64,000 bases of DNA from Marinoscillum sp. MHG1-6 (GCF_024714475.1 NZ_JAMZMI010000002.1:682001-746000), one strand, 5' to 3'. Numbered from the stretch's first letter, positions 9,570-22,299 are shown. Notes: generated from the sequence alone by a model not told the origin. Translations and numbers: made by a program.

Positions 9570-11678
9570 TTAGGCTTTCGCGCCGTTTACTTCAGCAATA
9601 ACCGTATCAGCAATGTTCTTAGGAACCTGATCGTAGTGAGAGAACGTCAAGTTAGCTGTTGCTCTACCAGAACTCATAGTTCTTAGGTCAGTAACATATC
9701 CGAAAAGTTCTGAAAGAGGTACATCCGCTTTAATTACTGCAGAAGTTCCTCTGGTATCCATACCTTTCATGATACCTCTTCTCTTGTTCATATCACCAGT
9801 AATAGAACCTGTATACTCGTCCGGAGTCACAACTTCCACTGCCATTATTGGCTCTAGCAATGCCGGAGACGCCTTTTTAGCAGCCTCTTTGAAACCTATC
9901 TTCGCAGCTAATTCGAAAGAAAGCGCATCAGAGTCAACATCGTGGAATGAACCGTGGAACAATCTCACTTTGATATTATCCACCGGATAACCTGCAAGTG
10001 GACCATTTCTCATAGCCTCCTTGAAACCTTTCTCAATCGCAGGGATGAATTCCTTAGGAATCACACCACCAACAATATTGTTAACAAACTGAAGACCAGT
10101 CTTTCCTTCAAACTCTTCATCAGTCGGGCTCATTTCGAATACGATATCCGCGAACTTACCACGACCACCAGTTTGTTTCTTATAAACTTCTTTATGCTCA
10201 ATGTTACCCTGGATAGCTTCTTTGTAAGCCACCTGAGGAGCACCCTGATTGATCTCAACCTTGAACTCTCTCTTCAAACGGTCGATAATGATATCCAGGT
10301 GAAGCTCACCCATACCTCTTAGGATCGTCTGGCCAGTTTCATGGTTCGTTTCTACCTGCAAGGTTGGGTCTTCTTCAACCAACTTACCGATAGCCACACC
10401 AAGCTTATCAACATCAGCCTGAGTTTTAGGCTCAATTGCATATCCAATAACCGGATCAGGGAATACCATTGACTCGAGAACGATTTTCGATTTCTCGTCA
10501 CATAGTGTATCGCCTGTTTTGATGTCCTTAAATCCAACTACCGCTGCGATATCACCAGCATGAAACTTGTCAATTTGGTTTTGCTTATTAGCGTGCATTT
10601 GGAAAATTCTGGAAATACGTTCTTTCTTACCTGTTCGAGTGTTGTACACATAAGAACCAGAATCCAACATACCAGAATACGATCTAGCAAAACAAAGTCT
10701 ACCAACAAACGGGTCAGTAGCAATCTTAAAGGCTAGTGCCGCAAACGGCTCTTCAGTACTAGGCTTACGATAGATAGTCTCTTCCGTATCCGGGTTAGTA
10801 CCTTTAATGCTATCTCTATCAAGTGGTGAAGGAAGCAATTCCATCACATAATCCAACATTGACTGAACTCCTTTGTTCTTGAATGCAGAACCGCATGTCA
10901 TAGGAACAAATGCAAGGTCGATAGTCGCAGCTCTAAGAGCAGCGATAATTTCATCACGAGAAATAGACTCAGGATCTTCGAAGTATTTCTCCATCAAACC
11001 CTCATCATATTCTGCCACTGATTCAAGAAGATGCTCTCTGTATGTCGCTACGTCATCAGCCATATCTTCAGGAATAGGAATCTCCTCGTAAGTCATTCCC
11101 ATATCTTCCTCATTCCAGATATATGCCTTATTAATAACAAGGTCAACAACACCTCTGAATGTTTCTTCAGCACCGATTGGAAGCTGAAGTGGAACTGCTT
11201 TAGTTCCAAGCATATCTTTTACTTGCTTACAAACCTTCAAGAAGTCAGCTCCGGCACGGTCCATTTTGTTAACGAAACCAATACGAGCTACTTTATAGTT
11301 GTCAGCAAGTCTCCAGTTAGTTTCTGACTGAGGCTCAACACCATCAACCGCACTAAACAAGAAAACCAAACCATCCAATACACGAAGAGATCTGTTTACT
11401 TCAACAGTGAAGTCAACGTGTCCCGGAGTATCGATGATGTTGATGTGATATTTCTCTCCTTTGTAGTTCCAGAATACGGTAGTCGCTGCAGAAGTAATAG
11501 TAATACCTCTCTCCTGCTCTTGCTCCATCCAGTCCATAGTGGCTGCACCATCATGAACCTCACCTATCTTATGGCTAACCCCTGTGTAGTAAAGAATACG
11601 CTCAGTAGTCGTAGTCTTTCCCGCATCGATGTGGGCAGCGATACCAATATTTCTAGTAAGTTTTAAGTCTCTTGCCAT
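9570..11678 (-). CDS. fusA: Elongation factor G
   Basis: EF-G is the GTPase that drives ribosomal translocation and, with RRF (frr, 26975-27535), ribosome recycling. The 702-aa protein has all five EF-G domains. The GTPase domain shows G1 AHIDAGKTT (residues 15-23), switch [22 protein letters not shown] and NKMD. Domain IV/V segments such as [15 protein letters not shown] and [18 protein letters not shown] are canonical. It lies between rpsG (12 nt) and rpsJ (14 nt); no tuf gene follows it, unlike in E. coli. Confidence 0.99.
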   Translation of the reverse strand: MARDLKLTRNIGIAAHIDAGKTTTTERILYYTGVSHKIGEVHDGAATMDWMEQEQERGITITSAATTVFWNYKGEKYHINIIDTPGHVDFTVEVNRSLRVLDGLVFLFSAVDGVEPQSETNWRLADNYKVARIGFVNKMDRAGADFLKVCKQVKDMLGTKAVPLQLPIGAEETFRGVVDLVINKAYIWNEEDMGMTYEEIPIPEDMADDVATYREHLLESVAEYDEGLMEKYFEDPESISRDEIIAALRAATIDLAFVPMTCGSAFKNKGVQSMLDYVMELLPSPLDRDSIKGTNPDTEETIYRKPSTEEPFAALAFKIATDPFVGRLCFARSYSGMLDSGSYVYNTRTGKKERISRIFQMHANKQNQIDKFHAGDIAAVVGFKDIKTGDTLCDEKSKIVLESMVFPDPVIGYAIEPKTQADVDKLGVAIGKLVEEDPTLQVETNHETGQTILRGMGELHLDIIIDRLKREFKVEINQGAPQVAYKEAIQGNIEHKEVYKKQTGGRGKFADIVFEMSPTDEEFEGKTGLQFVNNIVGGVIPKEFIPAIEKGFKEAMRNGPLAGYPVDNIKVRLFHGSFHDVDSDALSFELAAKIGFKEAAKKASPALLEPIMAVEVVTPDEYTGSITGDMNKRRGIMKGMDTRGTSAVIKADVPLSELFGYVTDLRTMSSGRATANLTFSHYDQVPKNIADTVIAEVNGAKA

Positions 11679-11690
11679 CTTGAGTCTTCA

Positions 11691-12158
11691 TTAGAATCTA
11701 AAGTGAGAAAATGCTTTGTTCGCCTCAGCCATTCTGTGAGTATCATCTTTCTTCTTCACAGATGCACCTTCGCCTTTTGACGCTGCAATAATTTCAGCTG
11801 CCAATCTCTCCATCATTGTCTTCTCTCCTCTCAATCTGGCGTATTTGATCATCCACTTGATACCCAAAGACATTTTCCTTTCTGGTCTTACTTCCACAGG
11901 AACCTGGAAAGTAGCACCACCAACTCTTCTACTTTTAACCTCTACTGAAGGGGCAATATTGCTAAGAGCAGTTTTCCATGTCTCAAGACCGTTTTCGCTA
12001 GTCTTAGATTCTACCAATTTGATAGCATCATAGAATATTCCGTAAGCAACACTCTTTTTGCCACGTAGCATTAGGTTGTTTACGAACTTGGTAACTAAAG
12101 TATCCTTATAAATAGGATCAGGTAAGATGTACCTTTTCTTTGGTTTCGCTTTTCTCAT
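11691..12158 (-). CDS. rpsG: 30S ribosomal protein S7
   Basis: S7 nucleates assembly of the small-subunit head and touches the E-site tRNA. The 155-aa protein starts [20 protein letters not shown] and has the S7 core [20 protein letters not shown] and C-terminal [20 protein letters not shown]. Length and position between rpsL and fusA are standard. Confidence 0.98.
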   Translation of the reverse strand: MRKAKPKKRYILPDPIYKDTLVTKFVNNLMLRGKKSVAYGIFYDAIKLVESKTSENGLETWKTALSNIAPSVEVKSRRVGGATFQVPVEVRPERKMSLGIKWMIKYARLRGEKTMMERLAAEIIAASKGEGASVKKKDDTHRMAEANKAFSHFRF

Positions 12159-12168
12159 CTCTTAGATA

Positions 12169-12549
12169 TTACTTTTTATCTTTTGGTCTTTTCGCTCCGT
12201 ATTTAGATCTTCTCTGAAGTCTACCGTTTACACCAGCAGTATCCAGAGCCCCACGGATGATGTGATATCTCACACCCGGAAGGTCCTTTACCCTACCACC
12301 TCTGATTAGGACAATAGAGTGTTCCTGAAGGTTATGACCCTCTCCTGGAATATAAGCGTTAACCTCTTTTCCATTTGTTAACCTTACCCTTGCTACTTTT
12401 CTCATGGCAGAGTTAGGTTTCTTAGGAGTGGTGGTATATACCCTTGTACATACACCTCTTCTTTGAGGACAAGAATCCAAAGCCGGTGACTTGGATTTTG
12501 AAGTTAACTTCGTTCTGCCTTTTCTTACTAATTGTTGAATAGTTGGCAT
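12169..12549 (-). CDS. rpsL: 30S ribosomal protein S12
   Basis: S12 lies at the decoding centre and controls fidelity. The 126-aa sequence contains the invariant [20 protein letters not shown] and [20 protein letters not shown] motifs. The two lysines whose mutation gives streptomycin resistance (in PKKPNS and GGRVKDLPG) are wild type. It is the first gene of the str unit, about 50 nt downstream of a good promoter. Confidence 0.99.
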   Translation of the reverse strand: MPTIQQLVRKGRTKLTSKSKSPALDSCPQRRGVCTRVYTTTPKKPNSAMRKVARVRLTNGKEVNAYIPGEGHNLQEHSIVLIRGGRVKDLPGVRYHIIRGALDTAGVNGRLQRRSKYGAKRPKDKK

Positions 12550-12600
12550 TATATACTTATTTCTTATTTACTAAATACAGTCCTGACAATTTCAGGGACG

Positions 12601-12632
12601 CAAAGATAGAGATATTGATTTTTAAATCACAA
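12601..12632 (-). promoter_or_regulatory. Promoter of the rpsL-rpsG-fusA-rpsJ operon
   Basis: The minus strand reads TATCTTTG (12601-12608), an exact TAnnTTTG -7 box, with TTG at 12630-12632 as candidate -33 element (21-nt spacing, slightly long). It lies 52 nt ahead of rpsL in the gap after the DUF3467 gene. No clear terminator is seen between the DUF3467 gene and this promoter. Confidence 0.7.
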
Positions 12633-12659
12633 TGCTTAAAAACAAAATATATGTGAATT

Positions 12660-12992
12660 TTAAGCTTCTCCTACCGTACCACCGAAATTCATTGGGAATT
12701 TTGGGGCACCCTCAACAGCTTTGATCTCTCCGAAAGTGCTCTCGAATTTTTTGATATTGTCCTCCAGAGCTAAAAGCAGGCGCTTTGCATGCTCAGGAGT
12801 AATAACAATTCGTGATTTCACTTTGGCCTTTGGAACACCCGGCATCATTCTAATGAAGTCAATCACAAACTCACTACTACTGTGAGCGATCATGGCCAAA
12901 TTAGCGTAAACACCTTCGGCGGTCTCCTCAGATAACTCGATGTTTATCTGATTCGCCGCCTTTTGGTCCTTTTTATCGTCCTTGTTATCCAT
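12660..12992 (-). CDS. DUF3467 family protein
   Basis: This 110-aa soluble acidic protein has an N-terminal Lys/Asp-rich stretch followed by the DUF3467 core: QINIELSEETAEGVYANLA, SSEFVIDFIRMMPGVPKAKV and RIVITPEHAKRLLLALEDNI. I recognise the family but its function is not established. It starts 2 nt after rpoC, an arrangement I associate with Bacteroidota, so it is co-transcribed with RNA polymerase genes. A role connected to RNA polymerase is only suggested by that position. Confidence 0.85.
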   Translation of the reverse strand: MDNKDDKKDQKAANQINIELSEETAEGVYANLAMIAHSSSEFVIDFIRMMPGVPKAKVKSRIVITPEHAKRLLLALEDNIKKFESTFGEIKAVEGAPKFPMNFGGTVGEA

Positions 12993-12994
12993 TA

Positions 12995-15900
12995 TTAGGA
13001 TTCGTATTCTTTACTCTTCTCGAATTCCTCTCTTGCAGTTACCAAATTTTCGAACTCCTCGTCGGAAGTAACAATTTGGTTCTGGAAAGCTCTGATACCA
13101 GTACCAGCAGGAATCAAGTGTCCAACGATTACGTTTTCTTTCAATCCATTCAGGCCGTCAGCCTTTCCACGAATCGAAGCTTCACTCAATACTTTGGTGG
13201 TTTCCTGGAATGATGCCGCAGACACCCAGCTCTCTGTACCCAATGAAGCCTGAGTAATACCCTGAAGAATCGGCTGTGATACGGCAGGATCTGCACTTCT
13301 CACTTCAACCAATTTCAAGTCTCTTCGCTTCAGGTTAGAGTTCTCATCACGAAGTTTTCTAGTCGTAATGATCTGTCCAGCCTTAAGGGATTCAGAATCT
13401 CCCGGATCAGTAACTACCTTCTTGTCAAGGATCTCATCGTTCTCCTCCATAAATGCAAACCTGTCAACAGTTTGATTAGTAAGGAAGCTGGTATCACCAG
13501 CATCGATGATGATTACCTTTTGCATCATCTGACGAACGATTACTTCGATGTGCTTATCATTGATCTTCACACCTTGTAGTCGGTATACCTCCTGAATCTC
13601 GTTCACCAAGTATTCCTGAACTGCAGTAGGTCCTTGAATTTTCAAGATATCTGCAGGAGTTGTCGCTCCATCAGATAGTGACTCACCAGCTTTGATAAAG
13701 TCATTATCCTGAACAAGGATGTGCTTAGACAACGGAACAAGGTATCTTTTCTTCACACCATCTTTTGATTCGATGAAGATCTCTCTGTTACCTCTCTTAA
13801 TTCCACCGTATGTAACCACACCGTCGATTTCAGTAACTACTGCAGGATTCGAAGGATTTCTAGCCTCGAACAACTCGGTAACTCTTGGAAGACCCCCTGT
13901 GATATCTCTGGACTTACCAGTTCTTCTTGGGATCTTAGCCAAAACCTGACCTGGTTTGATCTTATCACCTTCTGACACTGCAAGGTGAGCACCAACTGGA
14001 ATGTTATATCCTTTGGAGTCATCCTTACCGGCTACCACTACAGCAGGGTTTTTGGTTTTATCCTTTGTCTCGATGATTACTTTCTCTCTGTGACCTGTTT
14101 GCTCATCAGATTCTTCTTTAAAAGTAATACCCTCGATGATAGAGTCAAATTCTGCTTTTCCTTCAAACTCAGCTACGATAACCGCATTATACGGATCCCA
14201 GTAGCAAAGCTCTTGTCCAGAAGTAACCTGATCACCATCATTTACCTTAAGGATAGCACCGTAAGGCACGTGGTTGCTGATCAATACTCTATCTTTTTTC
14301 TTATCAATAATCCTGATCTCACCAGAACGTCCCATTACTACTTTGACTTTGTTACCATCCTCATCAGTAGAATCAACCGTTCTTAGTTCATCATACTCAA
14401 GTGTTCCATCAAATTTGGCCTTGATGTTTGCATCAACAGCGATGTTAGAAGCCGTACCACCAACGTGGAAGGTTCTCAACGTCAACTGAGTACCAGGCTC
14501 ACCGATAGACTGGGCCGCAATTACCCCAACTGACTCACCAATGGTAGACATTCTACCAGTAGCAAGGTTACGGCCGTAACATTTCGCACAGATACCTCTT
14601 CTTGATTCACAAGTCAATACTGATCTTATCTCCACCTCATCGATAGCTGTTGCTTCGATCTTCTCTGCGATCTCTTCCGTGATTTCTACGCCTGACTCGA
14701 TGATCAATTCATCTGAAATTGGATCGTAGATGTCATGGACAGAAACTCTACCAAGGATTCTTTCAGAAAGTGCTTCAACAACCTCTTCGTTATCTTTAAG
14801 TGCCTGTACAGAAAGACCTCTTAGTGTTCCGCAATCTTCCTCGTTCACAACCATGTCCTGTGCTACGTCCACCAAACGACGAGTTAGGTAACCAGCATCG
14901 GCCGTTTTCAAGGCTGTATCCGCAAGACCTTTACGTGCACCGTGTGTTGAGATGAAATACTCGATTACATCCAAACCTTCTTTGAAGTTTGAAAGGATCG
15001 GGTTTTCGATGATCTCACCCACAGAGCCCTGAAGATTTTTCTGAGGCTTCGCCATCAATCCTCTCATTCCACCAAGCTGACGAATCTGCTCTCTTGATCC
15101 CCTTGCACCTGAGTGCATCATCATATAGATGGAGTTGAATCCCTGATCATCTTCTTCCAACTGCTTCATTAGCGTGTTGGTCAATAATGTATTCGTTCTT
15201 GTCCAGATATCAATCACTTGGTTGTAACGCTCATTATCCGTGATCAGACCCATCAGGTAGTTGTTCCAAACAGCATCAACCTCTTCTTTCGCCTGTGCAA
15301 CAAGTCCTTCTTTCTCTTCAGGGATCTGAATGTTATCAAGTCCCATTGAAAGACCTCCTTTGTAGGCCATTTGGAAACCAAGTTCCTTGATATCATCAAG
15401 GAAGTGTGCCGTTCGCGCCATTCCTGAAATCTTGAACACGTGAGAAATGATCTTCTGAAGCTTTTTCTTAGTCAAAAGTTCATCCACGAACCCAACTTCT
15501 TCCGGAACATGTTGGTTGAACAACACTCTACCAGCAACCGTCTCGATCACTTTCGTATCAAGCTCACCTTGCTCGTTTCTTACCTGAGTTCTTACCTTGA
15601 TATATGCATGCTGTGAAAGTTTGCCCTCATTGATAGCAATGATAACCTCTTCAGCATTGTAAAAAGTCATACCCTCACCTGGTACTGGCTTCTCTTCGGT
15701 ATGTCTTCTTCCTTTAGTTATATAATATAGTCCCAATACCATATCCTGAGATGGTACCGCAATAGGAGCACCGTTCGCGGGGTTCAAGATATTGTGAGTG
15801 GAAAGCATCAATAATGAAGCTTCCAAAATTGCCTCATGACCCAGAGGTACGTGTACCGCCATTTGGTCACCGTCAAAGTCGGCGTTGAATGCTGTACATA

Positions 15901-17299
15901 CTAGTGGGTGCAACTGGATCGCTTTACCTTCGATTAGTTTTGGCTGGAAGGCCTGGATACCCAATCTGTGAAGCGTTGGAGCACGGTTAAGTAGTACAGG
16001 GTGTCCTTTCAATACGTTTTCAAGGATATCCCAAACAACCGGATCTTTTCTATCAACGATCTTCTTAGCTGACTTTACTGTCTTAACAATACCTCTTTCA
16101 ATCAACTTTCTGATCACAAATGGTTTGAAAAGCTCAGCAGCCATATCCTTCGGAAGACCACATTCGTGCATTTTCAGCTCAGGTCCAACAACAATTACTG
16201 AACGACCAGAGTAGTCAACCCTCTTACCAAGCAAGTTTTGACGGAAACGCCCTTGCTTACCTTTAAGCATATCACTTAACGATTTCAAAGCTCTGTTACC
16301 ATCTGATCTTACTGCGTTAACTTTTCTTGAGTTATCGAACAAAGAGTCAACCGCTTCCTGAAGCATCCTTTTCTCATTTCGAAGGATCACTTCCGGAGCT
16401 TTAATATCGATCAGTCTTTTTAGACGGTTATTTCTGATGATCACACGTCTGTAAAGATCATTCAAATCTGAAGTAGCAAATCGACCACCATCCAAAGGCA
16501 CCAATGGTCTCAATTCCGGTGGAATAACCGGCACCATTTTGATAACCATCCATTCTGGTTTGTTTTCGATGCGTGTTTTGGCATCTCTGAATGCTTCTAC
16601 TACTCTCAATCTCTTAAGCGCTTCTGCCTTTCTTTGCTGAGAAGTATCGGTAGCAGCCTGGTGACGAAGATCGTATGAAAGCTCGTCCAGCTTAGTTCTT
16701 GAAAGAAGCATTTCCAATGCCTCAGCACCCATCTTAGCGATGAATTTCTGAGGGTCTTCATCGTCAAGCATTTGGTTCTCACGCGGAAGTTTATCCAGAA
16801 TATCCAGGTATTCTTCCTCTGTAAGGAAGTCTAGCTGACTTATTCCTTCTTCTTCCTTGATACCTGCTTGAATAACCACGTATCTTTCATAATAGATGAT
16901 TTGATCTAACTTCTTAGTAGGAAGACCAAGTAGGTATCCGATTTTGTTAGGAAGAGATCTGAAGTACCAGATGTGAGCAACAGGAACCACCAATTCGATG
17001 TGCCCCATTCTCTCTCTTCTTACTTTCTTCTCAGTTACTTCAACACCACATCTATCGCAGATGATGCCTTTGTATCTGATTCTTTTATATTTTCCACAAT
17101 GACACTCCCAGTCCTTAACAGGACCAAAAATCCTTTCGCAAAACAAACCACCCATTTCAGGCTTGTATGTACGATAGTTAATGGTCTCAGGCTGAGTAAC
17201 CTCCCCGTGTGAACTCTCCAGAATAGACTCTGGTGAAGCCAAACTGATGGTCACTTTAGAGAAGTCATTGTTGAGTTTTTTATTTTTTCTGAATGCCAT
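12995..17299 (-). CDS. rpoC: DNA-directed RNA polymerase subunit beta'
   Basis: This is the largest catalytic subunit of RNA polymerase. The 1434-aa protein carries the N-terminal zinc finger ([20 protein letters not shown]), the catalytic Mg-binding NADFDGD at residues 472-478, the bridge helix/trigger loop region ([20 protein letters not shown]) and a second zinc site ([13 protein letters not shown]). The last about 40 residues are Glu-rich. It follows rpoB by a 50-nt spacer that carries a GC hairpin and is followed by the DUF3467 gene. Confidence 0.99.
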   Translation of the reverse strand: MAFRKNKKLNNDFSKVTISLASPESILESSHGEVTQPETINYRTYKPEMGGLFCERIFGPVKDWECHCGKYKRIRYKGIICDRCGVEVTEKKVRRERMGHIELVVPVAHIWYFRSLPNKIGYLLGLPTKKLDQIIYYERYVVIQAGIKEEEGISQLDFLTEEEYLDILDKLPRENQMLDDEDPQKFIAKMGAEALEMLLSRTKLDELSYDLRHQAATDTSQQRKAEALKRLRVVEAFRDAKTRIENKPEWMVIKMVPVIPPELRPLVPLDGGRFATSDLNDLYRRVIIRNNRLKRLIDIKAPEVILRNEKRMLQEAVDSLFDNSRKVNAVRSDGNRALKSLSDMLKGKQGRFRQNLLGKRVDYSGRSVIVVGPELKMHECGLPKDMAAELFKPFVIRKLIERGIVKTVKSAKKIVDRKDPVVWDILENVLKGHPVLLNRAPTLHRLGIQAFQPKLIEGKAIQLHPLVCTAFNADFDGDQMAVHVPLGHEAILEASLLMLSTHNILNPANGAPIAVPSQDMVLGLYYITKGRRHTEEKPVPGEGMTFYNAEEVIIAINEGKLSQHAYIKVRTQVRNEQGELDTKVIETVAGRVLFNQHVPEEVGFVDELLTKKKLQKIISHVFKISGMARTAHFLDDIKELGFQMAYKGGLSMGLDNIQIPEEKEGLVAQAKEEVDAVWNNYLMGLITDNERYNQVIDIWTRTNTLLTNTLMKQLEEDDQGFNSIYMMMHSGARGSREQIRQLGGMRGLMAKPQKNLQGSVGEIIENPILSNFKEGLDVIEYFISTHGARKGLADTALKTADAGYLTRRLVDVAQDMVVNEEDCGTLRGLSVQALKDNEEVVEALSERILGRVSVHDIYDPISDELIIESGVEITEEIAEKIEATAIDEVEIRSVLTCESRRGICAKCYGRNLATGRMSTIGESVGVIAAQSIGEPGTQLTLRTFHVGGTASNIAVDANIKAKFDGTLEYDELRTVDSTDEDGNKVKVVMGRSGEIRIIDKKKDRVLISNHVPYGAILKVNDGDQVTSGQELCYWDPYNAVIVAEFEGKAEFDSIIEGITFKEESDEQTGHREKVIIETKDKTKNPAVVVAGKDDSKGYNIPVGAHLAVSEGDKIKPGQVLAKIPRRTGKSRDITGGLPRVTELFEARNPSNPAVVTEIDGVVTYGGIKRGNREIFIESKDGVKKRYLVPLSKHILVQDNDFIKAGESLSDGATTPADILKIQGPTAVQEYLVNEIQEVYRLQGVKINDKHIEVIVRQMMQKVIIIDAGDTSFLTNQTVDRFAFMEENDEILDKKVVTDPGDSESLKAGQIITTRKLRDENSNLKRRDLKLVEVRSADPAVSQPILQGITQASLGTESWVSAASFQETTKVLSEASIRGKADGLNGLKENVIVGHLIPAGTGIRAFQNQIVTSDEEFENLVTAREEFEKSKEYES

Positions 17300-17320
17300 A
17301 ATTAAATGATCTATAGAGTT

Positions 17321-17336
17321 TCCCCCTCTCGGGGGA
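17321..17336 (-). other. GC hairpin with GNRA-type loop between rpoB and rpoC
   Basis: On the minus strand the 6-bp stem TCCCCC/GGGGGA closes a GAGA tetraloop (GNRA class). No T-run follows, so it is not a terminator. It sits in the 50-nt spacer of an otherwise tight operon and may protect or mark a processed mRNA end; the role is inference. Confidence 0.5.
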
Positions 17337-17349
17337 TTATTTCAAAAAA

Positions 17350-20300
17350 TTAGTCAAGAGTGATTTCAAGTGCCAGTCCACGTAGCTCGTGAACCAATAC
17401 ATTGAACGATTCAGGAATATTCGGCTTATGCATATTCTCACCTTTTACAATGGCCTCATATGCTTTCGCTCTACCGATTACGTCATCCGACTTAATCGTT
17501 AATATTTCCTGAAGGACGTTGGCCGCACCAAATGCTTCAAGTGCCCAAACCTCCATCTCACCGAATCTCTGTCCACCAAATTGTGCTTTACCACCAAGCG
17601 GCTGTTGAGTAATAAGTGAGTAAGGTCCGATACTCCTTGCGTGCATCTTATCGTCTACCAGGTGACCTAGTTTCAGCATATATGCTACACCTACGGTAAC
17701 CGGCTGATCGAAACGCTGACCTGTAAGGCCATCGAATAGGAACGTTCTACCAAATGATGGAAGACCTGCTTCCGCCAATTCCGCCTGAACTTCCTCTTCT
17801 GTTGCACCATCAAAGATTGGAGTAGCATATTTTTTACCCAATTCCAGACCGGCCCATGCCAAAACAGTCTCGTAAATCTGACCAATGTTCATCCTTGAAG
17901 GTACACCCAGTGGATTCAATACGATATCCATTGGTGTTCCATCCTCCATGAACGGCATATCCTCTTCTCTTACAATCTTGGCAACAACACCTTTGTTACC
18001 GTGACGACCTGCCATCTTATCACCAACCTTTAGTTTACGCTTCTTAGCAACATAAACTTTAGCAAGTTGAACAATACCTGCAGGCAACTCATCACCTACT
18101 TCAAGAGTGAATCTTTCTCTCTTGAACAGACCAGAGATTTCATTTCTCTTATTGATATAGTTTTTAACCAGTTTGAAGATCAAATCATTTGTTGCTTCAT
18201 CGCTGGTCCAGTTTTCTATCATCAAGTCAGAAACCAAATTCGCCTCTTCCGGAACATTGTAGTTACTTTCATCCCTGTAGATGTTTTTCGCAGGGAATAA
18301 ATTGGCCTCAATATTCTTTTTGCTGAATTTGGATCCTTTTGACATTACTTCATCACCAAACTTGTGCTTGATGCCAGTACTTGTTTTTCCTTCAAGAAGC
18401 TCTGCCAATTTATCGATCATCTGATTTCTTACATCAGTAAGATCTTTGCTGTATTTAGCTTTAAGTGCTTCAACTTCCTTCTTGTTTCTTGCTCTAAGGT
18501 CTTTGTCCTTCTTAGGTCTTGAGAACAATTTCGTATCGATTACAACACCTCTTAATGAAGGCGAAGCTTTCAATGAAGCATCCTTTACATCACCAGCCTT
18601 ATCACCAAAGATGGCTCTTAGAAGTTTTTCTTCTGGAGTTGGATCAGTTTCACCTTTAGGAGTAATCTTACCAATCAGAATGTCACCTTCTTTAATTTCA
18701 GCACCTATTCGGATGATACCATTTTCATCAAGGTTTTTAACAGCTTCCTCACTTACGTTCGGAATCTCAGAAGTCAATTCTTCTTCACCTCGCTTGGTAT
18801 CCCTTACTTCCAATTCATACTCATCGATGTGGATAGAAGTAAAGATGTCATCACGAACAACTTTTTCAGAGATGACAATCGCATCCTCAAAGTTGTACCC
18901 TTGCCAAGGCATGTAGGCCACTCGAAGGTTTCTGCCAAGTGCCAATTCACCGTTTTCAGTAGCGAATCCTTCGCACAATGGCTGCCCTTTCTGTACCTTC
19001 TGCCCTTTGAAAACAATCGGCTTAAGGTTGATACAAGTATCCTGATTTGTCCTTCTGAATTTGATCAGATCATAAGTCACGCTCGGGCTTTCGAATGCAA
19101 TTAGCAATTCTTCGTCCGTACGATCATATTTAACCACGATCTTCTTAGAATCCACGTATTCAATCTCTCCTGATCCTTCAGCTACTACCAAAGCACGTGA
19201 ATCGATCGCCACACGAGCCTCCAAACCAGTTCCTACGATAGGAGCTTGTGGCCTCAATAGTGGCACAGCCTGACGCTGCATGTTTGATCCCATCAAAGCA
19301 CGGTTGGCATCATCATGCTCAAGGAATGGGATCATGGATGCCGCTACCGATACAATTTGGTTTGGTGCCACGTCCATGTATTTCACCTCAGTAGGTCCTA
19401 CTACAGGGAAATCACCTTCAAATCTTGCCTTGATTTTATCATTAACGAAATTACCATTGTCCTCAAGAGGAGCATTGGCCTGAGCAATATTGAATGTATC
19501 TTCTTCTTCAGCAGTTAGGTAAAGAACATTTCCAGACATGTCCACTTTACCTTCGTCAACAACTCTGTAAGGAGTTTCGATGAATCCCATTTGGTTCACT
19601 TTGGCGTGAACACATAGAGAAGAAATCAAACCGATGTTTGGTCCTTCCGGGGTTTCAATCGTACAAAGTCGTCCGTAGTGCGTGTAGTGAACGTCTCGAA
19701 CCTCAAAACCAGCTCTTTCTCTCGAAAGACCACCTGGCCCTAAGGCTGACATTCTTCTTTTGTGAGTCACCTCAGCAAGTGGATTAGTTTGATCCATGAA
19801 CTGAGAAAGCTGGTTGGTTCCGAAGAATGAGTTGATCACTGAAGAAAGTGTACGCGCGTTGATCAAATCAACAGGCTTAAAATCTTCATTATCGCGAACG
19901 TTCATTCTTTCACGGATGGTTCTTGCCATTCTAGCCAAACCAACACCGAACTGAGCATAAAGTTGCTCACCAACTGTTCTTACCCTTCTATTACTTAAGT
20001 GGTCAATATCATCAACCACCGCTCTACTATTGATCAATCCGATCAGGTACTTCACGATAAGGATGATATCCTCTGTCGTCAACGTTCTATGATCGTAACC
20101 AAGATCAAGTCCTAACTTCTTATTGATTCTATATCTACCTACTTCACCAAGATCATATCTCTTATCAGAGAAGAAAAGATTTTGAATGATATCTCTTGCA
20201 GTTTGCTCATCCGGAGCATCAGTGTTTCTTAACTGACGATAGATTTGTTCAACTGCCTCTTTTTCAGAGTTTGAGTTATCTTTTTGAAGGGTATTATAAA

Positions 20301-21219
20301 TGATACTGTAATCAGCAACGTTTACATCCTTTCTATGAAGGATGATCGATTTTGATCCAGATTCTTTAATTACTTCAATGTCATCTTCAGAAATGATGCT
20401 ATCTCTTTCAAGAATCACCTCGTTTCTGTCGATAGATACCACCTCACCGGTATCTTCATCCACAAAGTCTTCTGTCCAGGTACGAAGTACCCTTGCAGCC
20501 AATCGACGACCTACTACATCTTTCAATGCTTTATCAGTAGCCTCAACTTCTTCAGAAAGACCAAATAAGTCAAGGATCTGCTTATCCGATCCGTAACCAA
20601 TAGCTCTTAAAAGCGTCGTGATTGGAAATTTCTTTTTACGATCAATGTACGCGTACATCACGTTGTTAACGTCTGTCGCAAATTCTATCCATGATCCTTT
20701 GAATGGGATAATTCTTGCAGAATAAAGAAGAGTCCCGTTAGTATGCTTGCTTTGGGCAAAGAAAACCCCCGGAGATCTATGAAGCTGAGAAACGATCACT
20801 CGTTCAGCTCCATTGATTACGAATGACCCTTTAGCGGTCATGTAAGGGATGTTTCCTAAGAAAACTTCCTGCTCTATAGTTTCGAAATCTTCGTTTTCTT
20901 CGTCATTACAAAGCAATCGAAGTTTTGCCTTGAGAGGCACGGAGTAGGTAAGACCTCTTTCAACACTCTCATCAACAGAGTATTTCGGAGGATCTACAGT
21001 ATAATCCACAAATTCTAGAACGAAATTATCCCGGGAATCGGAAATAGGGAAGTTTTCCATGAACACCTTGTAAAGGCCTTCATCGTTTCGCTTATCTGTA
21101 GGAGTATCAAGTTGGAAAAAGTCCTGGAAGGACTTTAGTTGCAAGTCTAGAAAATCAGGATAGTCTATCACTGATTTAATAGATGAGAAATTCTTTCTCT
21201 CCGATTTAGTTATAGCCAA
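17350..21219 (-). CDS. rpoB: DNA-directed RNA polymerase subunit beta
   Basis: This is the second catalytic subunit of RNA polymerase (1289 aa). Canonical beta motifs are present: the rifampicin-binding cluster [20 protein letters not shown] followed by [20 protein letters not shown], the [11 protein letters not shown] loop, [20 protein letters not shown] and the C-terminal [20 protein letters not shown]. The residues usually changed in rifampicin resistance (Q, D, H, R, S of this cluster) appear wild type. A 130-nt structured spacer separates it from rplL. Confidence 0.99.
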   Translation of the reverse strand: MAITKSERKNFSSIKSVIDYPDFLDLQLKSFQDFFQLDTPTDKRNDEGLYKVFMENFPISDSRDNFVLEFVDYTVDPPKYSVDESVERGLTYSVPLKAKLRLLCNDEENEDFETIEQEVFLGNIPYMTAKGSFVINGAERVIVSQLHRSPGVFFAQSKHTNGTLLYSARIIPFKGSWIEFATDVNNVMYAYIDRKKKFPITTLLRAIGYGSDKQILDLFGLSEEVEATDKALKDVVGRRLAARVLRTWTEDFVDEDTGEVVSIDRNEVILERDSIISEDDIEVIKESGSKSIILHRKDVNVADYSIIYNTLQKDNSNSEKEAVEQIYRQLRNTDAPDEQTARDIIQNLFFSDKRYDLGEVGRYRINKKLGLDLGYDHRTLTTEDIILIVKYLIGLINSRAVVDDIDHLSNRRVRTVGEQLYAQFGVGLARMARTIRERMNVRDNEDFKPVDLINARTLSSVINSFFGTNQLSQFMDQTNPLAEVTHKRRMSALGPGGLSRERAGFEVRDVHYTHYGRLCTIETPEGPNIGLISSLCVHAKVNQMGFIETPYRVVDEGKVDMSGNVLYLTAEEEDTFNIAQANAPLEDNGNFVNDKIKARFEGDFPVVGPTEVKYMDVAPNQIVSVAASMIPFLEHDDANRALMGSNMQRQAVPLLRPQAPIVGTGLEARVAIDSRALVVAEGSGEIEYVDSKKIVVKYDRTDEELLIAFESPSVTYDLIKFRRTNQDTCINLKPIVFKGQKVQKGQPLCEGFATENGELALGRNLRVAYMPWQGYNFEDAIVISEKVVRDDIFTSIHIDEYELEVRDTKRGEEELTSEIPNVSEEAVKNLDENGIIRIGAEIKEGDILIGKITPKGETDPTPEEKLLRAIFGDKAGDVKDASLKASPSLRGVVIDTKLFSRPKKDKDLRARNKKEVEALKAKYSKDLTDVRNQMIDKLAELLEGKTSTGIKHKFGDEVMSKGSKFSKKNIEANLFPAKNIYRDESNYNVPEEANLVSDLMIENWTSDEATNDLIFKLVKNYINKRNEISGLFKRERFTLEVGDELPAGIVQLAKVYVAKKRKLKVGDKMAGRHGNKGVVAKIVREEDMPFMEDGTPMDIVLNPLGVPSRMNIGQIYETVLAWAGLELGKKYATPIFDGATEEEVQAELAEAGLPSFGRTFLFDGLTGQRFDQPVTVGVAYMLKLGHLVDDKMHARSIGPYSLITQQPLGGKAQFGGQRFGEMEVWALEAFGAANVLQEILTIKSDDVIGRAKAYEAIVKGENMHKPNIPESFNVLVHELRGLALEITLD

Positions 21220-21271
21220 AGCTTTAATGTTTTAGTTCAAAAAAGAATCAAGAACGATGTGAAGTGTGCAC

Positions 21272-21340
21272 AAACAGCAAAAGACCTGTTCCCGATCCAG
21301 ACTGAGTCAGGATTGGGAGCCAGGCCTACCTTAGCTGTTT
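21272..21340 (-). promoter_or_regulatory. Structured rplL-rpoB spacer, possible attenuator or processing site
   Basis: Three nested arm pairs are visible: AAACAGC/GCTGTTT (21272-21278, 21334-21340), CCTG/CAGG (21285-21288, 21321-21324) and CCCGATCC/GGATTGGG (21291-21298, 21310-21317; one non-Watson-Crick pair). There is no T-run on the transcribed side. In E. coli the same position holds a partial terminator and an RNase III site that lower rpoBC expression relative to ribosomal genes; a similar role here is inference. Confidence 0.5.
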
Positions 21341-21349
21341 TAAAATCAA

Positions 21350-21736
21350 TTATTTTAACTCAACCTCGGCACCAGCTTCTTCAAGCTGTTTCTTAAGTGC
21401 CTCAGCCTCGTCTTTAGCTACTCCTTCTTTAACAGTACCAGGAGCACCATCTACTAGTTCTTTAGCTTCTTTCAAGCCAAGACCAGTTAATTCTTTTACA
21501 AGCTTAACAACTGCAAGTTTAGATGCACCTGCTGATTTAAGTACTACGTCGAATGCTGATTTCTCTTCAGCTGCACCTTCGCCATCAGCACCACCAGCAG
21601 CACCACCAGCTACCATAACTGCACCAGCAGCAGCAGGCTCGATACCGTACTCATCCTTAAGGATAGCAGCAAGTTCGTTTACCTCTTTAACAGATAGGTT
21701 TACAAGTTGTTCTGCGAATTCTTTTAGATCTGCCAT
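21350..21736 (-). CDS. rplL: 50S ribosomal protein L7/L12
   Basis: L7/L12 forms the flexible stalk that recruits and activates translational GTPases. The 128-aa acidic protein has the N-terminal dimerisation/L10-binding helix pair ([20 protein letters not shown]), an Ala/Gly-rich hinge (about residues 36-58) and the C-terminal domain with [20 protein letters not shown] followed by [12 protein letters not shown]. It ends just before the structured spacer ahead of rpoB. Confidence 0.99.
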   Translation of the reverse strand: MADLKEFAEQLVNLSVKEVNELAAILKDEYGIEPAAAGAVMVAGGAAGGADGEGAAEEKSAFDVVLKSAGASKLAVVKLVKELTGLGLKEAKELVDGAPGTVKEGVAKDEAEALKKQLEEAGAEVELK

Positions 21737-21767
21737 TTTTACTTAATAGTTAATTTCGTTAATAATC

Positions 21768-22295
21768 TTATTCTTTTTCTGAAAGTGTTTTTACAATACC
21801 AGCCAGTTTCTGCTCTCCGCTTAATAGCGCACCAAGAACATTCTTCGCAGGTGATTGTAGTAAGTTGATGATTTCACCGATAAGTTCTTGCTTAGACTTA
21901 AGCTTACTTAATAGCTCTAAGTTTTCCTCACCGATAAATATATCTGAATCAATGGAAGCCGCTTTAAATGCAGGTCTATCCTTTGGATCAGCTTTTCTGT
22001 AATCCTTGATAACCTGCGCAGGCACTTTAGCATTCTCATTGACGAACATGATACCTGAAACTCCTTTCAGGGCCTCATCCATCTGAGAATAATCCGTCTC
22101 TAGATTTTCTAGAGCCTTTTTAATTAAAGTGTTCTTTACTACCCTGTATTCCACACCGTTTTTGAAACATGATGCACGGAAGTTATTGATCTCCGCCACG
22201 CTCAAACCAGATGTATCAGTAATATAGAAGTGATCAGTTTGCTGAAATTTCTCAGTTAGATCAGCAATTACTTGTGCTTTTTCTTCTCTAGTCAT
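21768..22295 (-). CDS. rplJ: 50S ribosomal protein L10
   Basis: L10 anchors L7/L12 dimers to the 50S stalk base. The 175-aa protein starts MTREEKAQVIADLTEKFQQT and has the L10 core with FRASCFKNGVEYRVVKNTLI and a C-terminal helix (SGEQKLAGIVKTLSEKE) that binds L12 dimers. The gap to rplA is only 4 nt, so the long L10 autoregulatory leader known from E. coli is absent at this position. Confidence 0.98.
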   Translation of the reverse strand: MTREEKAQVIADLTEKFQQTDHFYITDTSGLSVAEINNFRASCFKNGVEYRVVKNTLIKKALENLETDYSQMDEALKGVSGIMFVNENAKVPAQVIKDYRKADPKDRPAFKAASIDSDIFIGEENLELLSKLKSKQELIGEIINLLQSPAKNVLGALLSGEQKLAGIVKTLSEKE

Positions 22296-22299
22296 GATC

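Noticed and set aside
12609-12659. Imperfect AAATTCAC/GTGATTT arms after the DUF3467 gene as terminator
   Set aside because: One arm carries an extra base, the loop is long and no T-run follows on the minus strand.
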